DNA of 45,832 nt, from the IMG/VR virus record IMGVR_UViG_3300047508_000112, positions 1 through 45,832 of that record. One strand, given 5' to 3'. The position numbers and the translations under genes are program-made. The stretch is from a virus. Under the pieces are notes generated by a model. That model was not told the origin of the DNA. It saw only the letters and a program-made list of their open reading frames with translations, and ran no database searches. Of this stretch, positions 45,273 to 45,832 are shown in pieces (within the stretch, counting starts at the first letter, position 1; every line of letters begins with the position of its first letter).

Positions 45273-45832
45273 ATGCATCTGATCGCGCCTATCGTCTCGG
45301 GCATCACCGGAGCGAGCGACGGCTTCGTCCGTCTCTATCGCCGAGGGACAGCTACGCGCGCGACTTGGTATCCAGACTTCGAGGCCACCTCGAACAATGC
45401 GAGCGGCACGGACATCCCACTCGACTCGAACGGCGGAGCCACGATCTACGTGGATGAGTTGGTCGATGTGTCAGTCTACGACTCCACGGGTGAGTTGGTC
45501 CGGGGCTTCACGGCGGGCGATGCCGCTCCGGCGGTCGAGGTCATCTCCCCGTCGTTCACTGGAACTTCGTATGCAGACGGCTCAACAGGCGCAGGAAAGC
45601 CCACAACGCTCCAGGCGGCACTGGACCTGCTGGCCACGAGCTTCGGGACGACCAATTTCAAAGTGCTGGTTGGTGGGGTAGCGACGCTACTCACCACGGC
45701 GCTCGCTAGTGTCCCGAGCTACATCAACGTGAAGTCTCCAACCTACGGTGCCGTGGGGGACGGCGTAACGGATGACACGGCGGCGCTGAACGCAGCCATC
45801 GCGGCGGCAGGCTCAGCTGGAACGCTATTCTT
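45273..45832 (+). CDS. Tailspike, 5' part (continues at window position 2 after the circular join)
   Basis: ATG 45273 starts MHLIAPIVSGITGASDGFVR, an N-terminal beta region like virion-attachment domains of podoviral spikes. It continues unbroken into the repeated segment 45665-45832, which equals 1-168. In the joined genome the CDS ends at 1261 with about 550 residues. The three differences between the two copies are third-base changes and silent. Confidence 0.8.
   Translation, partial: MHLIAPIVSGITGASDGFVRLYRRGTATRATWYPDFEATSNNASGTDIPLDSNGGATIYVDELVDVSVYDSTGELVRGFTAGDAAPAVEVISPSFTGTSYADGSTGAGKPTTLQAALDLLATSFGTTNFKVLVGGVATLLTTALASVPSYINVKSPTYGAVGDGVTDDTAALNAAIAAAGSAGTLF
45665..45832 (+). 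repeat. Terminal redundancy: copy of bases 1-168
   Basis: Matches 1-168 over the full length with three transitions (T/C at 127, G/A at 130, G/A at 145 in start coordinates), all silent in the tailspike frame. Indicates a circular or circularly permuted genome of about 45,664 bp in a mixed population. Confidence 0.95.

Noticed and set aside
1-45832. Temperate phage with integrase and attachment site
   Set aside because: No tyrosine or serine recombinase motif, excisionase or tRNA-like att site was found, though LexA-like elements are present.

Overview
The window reads as the complete genome of a GC-rich, P22-like podovirus (short-tailed dsDNA phage). Bases 45665-45832 repeat bases 1-168 with three silent transitions, so the molecule closes into a circle or circularly permuted unit of about 45,664 bp, and the tailspike gene crosses the join (45273-45832 continuing at 2-1261). 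No contractile or long-tail genes, integrase, DNA polymerase, tRNA or CRISPR array were seen. A lipoprotein in the lysis cassette and small secreted proteins suggest a Gram-negative host; the host genus cannot be read from the sequence.

There are two transcription arms. The leftward (minus) arm runs from about 22.2 kb to 11.9 kb: small accessory genes, then a recombination/replication set (DUF6745-like protein, ERF single-strand annealing protein, RecB/Cas4-like nuclease, HNH-type zinc protein, SF2 helicase). The rightward (plus) arm runs from 22.98 kb through the join to 11.93 kb: small early genes, a ParB/Srx-fold protein, a LexA-type HTH protein, a VRR-NUC nuclease, lysis genes (holin-like, lipoprotein, endolysin), then terminase, portal, a possible GroES-like protein, scaffold, capsid, beta-helix proteins, tail adaptor, tailspike, gp10-like tail hub, ejection proteins, and a terminal group of lectin-like, SGNH-esterase, response-regulator and membrane/coiled-coil genes. 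The arms meet tail to tail near 11.9-12.0 kb and diverge at 22.24-22.98 kb, a stretch rich in inverted repeats, direct repeats and G runs that is the best candidate for origin plus control region.

The most striking system is regulatory. At least ten sigma70-type promoters carry a palindrome CTTGRCA-N2-TGYCAAG, with its reverse half-types, laid over the -35 box, or over the -10 at 22964. At seven of them the start codon lies 6-7 nt after the -10, which implies leaderless mRNAs. A second operator type, GTGAAC-N4-GTTCNC (like a LexA/Cheo box), occurs twice in the divergent region and once inside the lysis promoter, and the phage encodes a LexA-type HTH without a protease domain. Other oddities are an orphan CheY-like receiver domain, an amber codon 19 codons before a tightly spaced TAA in the largest ejection gene, an ATT-initiated zinc-protein gene with a perfect Shine-Dalgarno, a C5 frameshift in a two-TM protein, three 12-bp tandem-repeat arrays between minus-strand genes, and a Gly-Tyr repeat protein.
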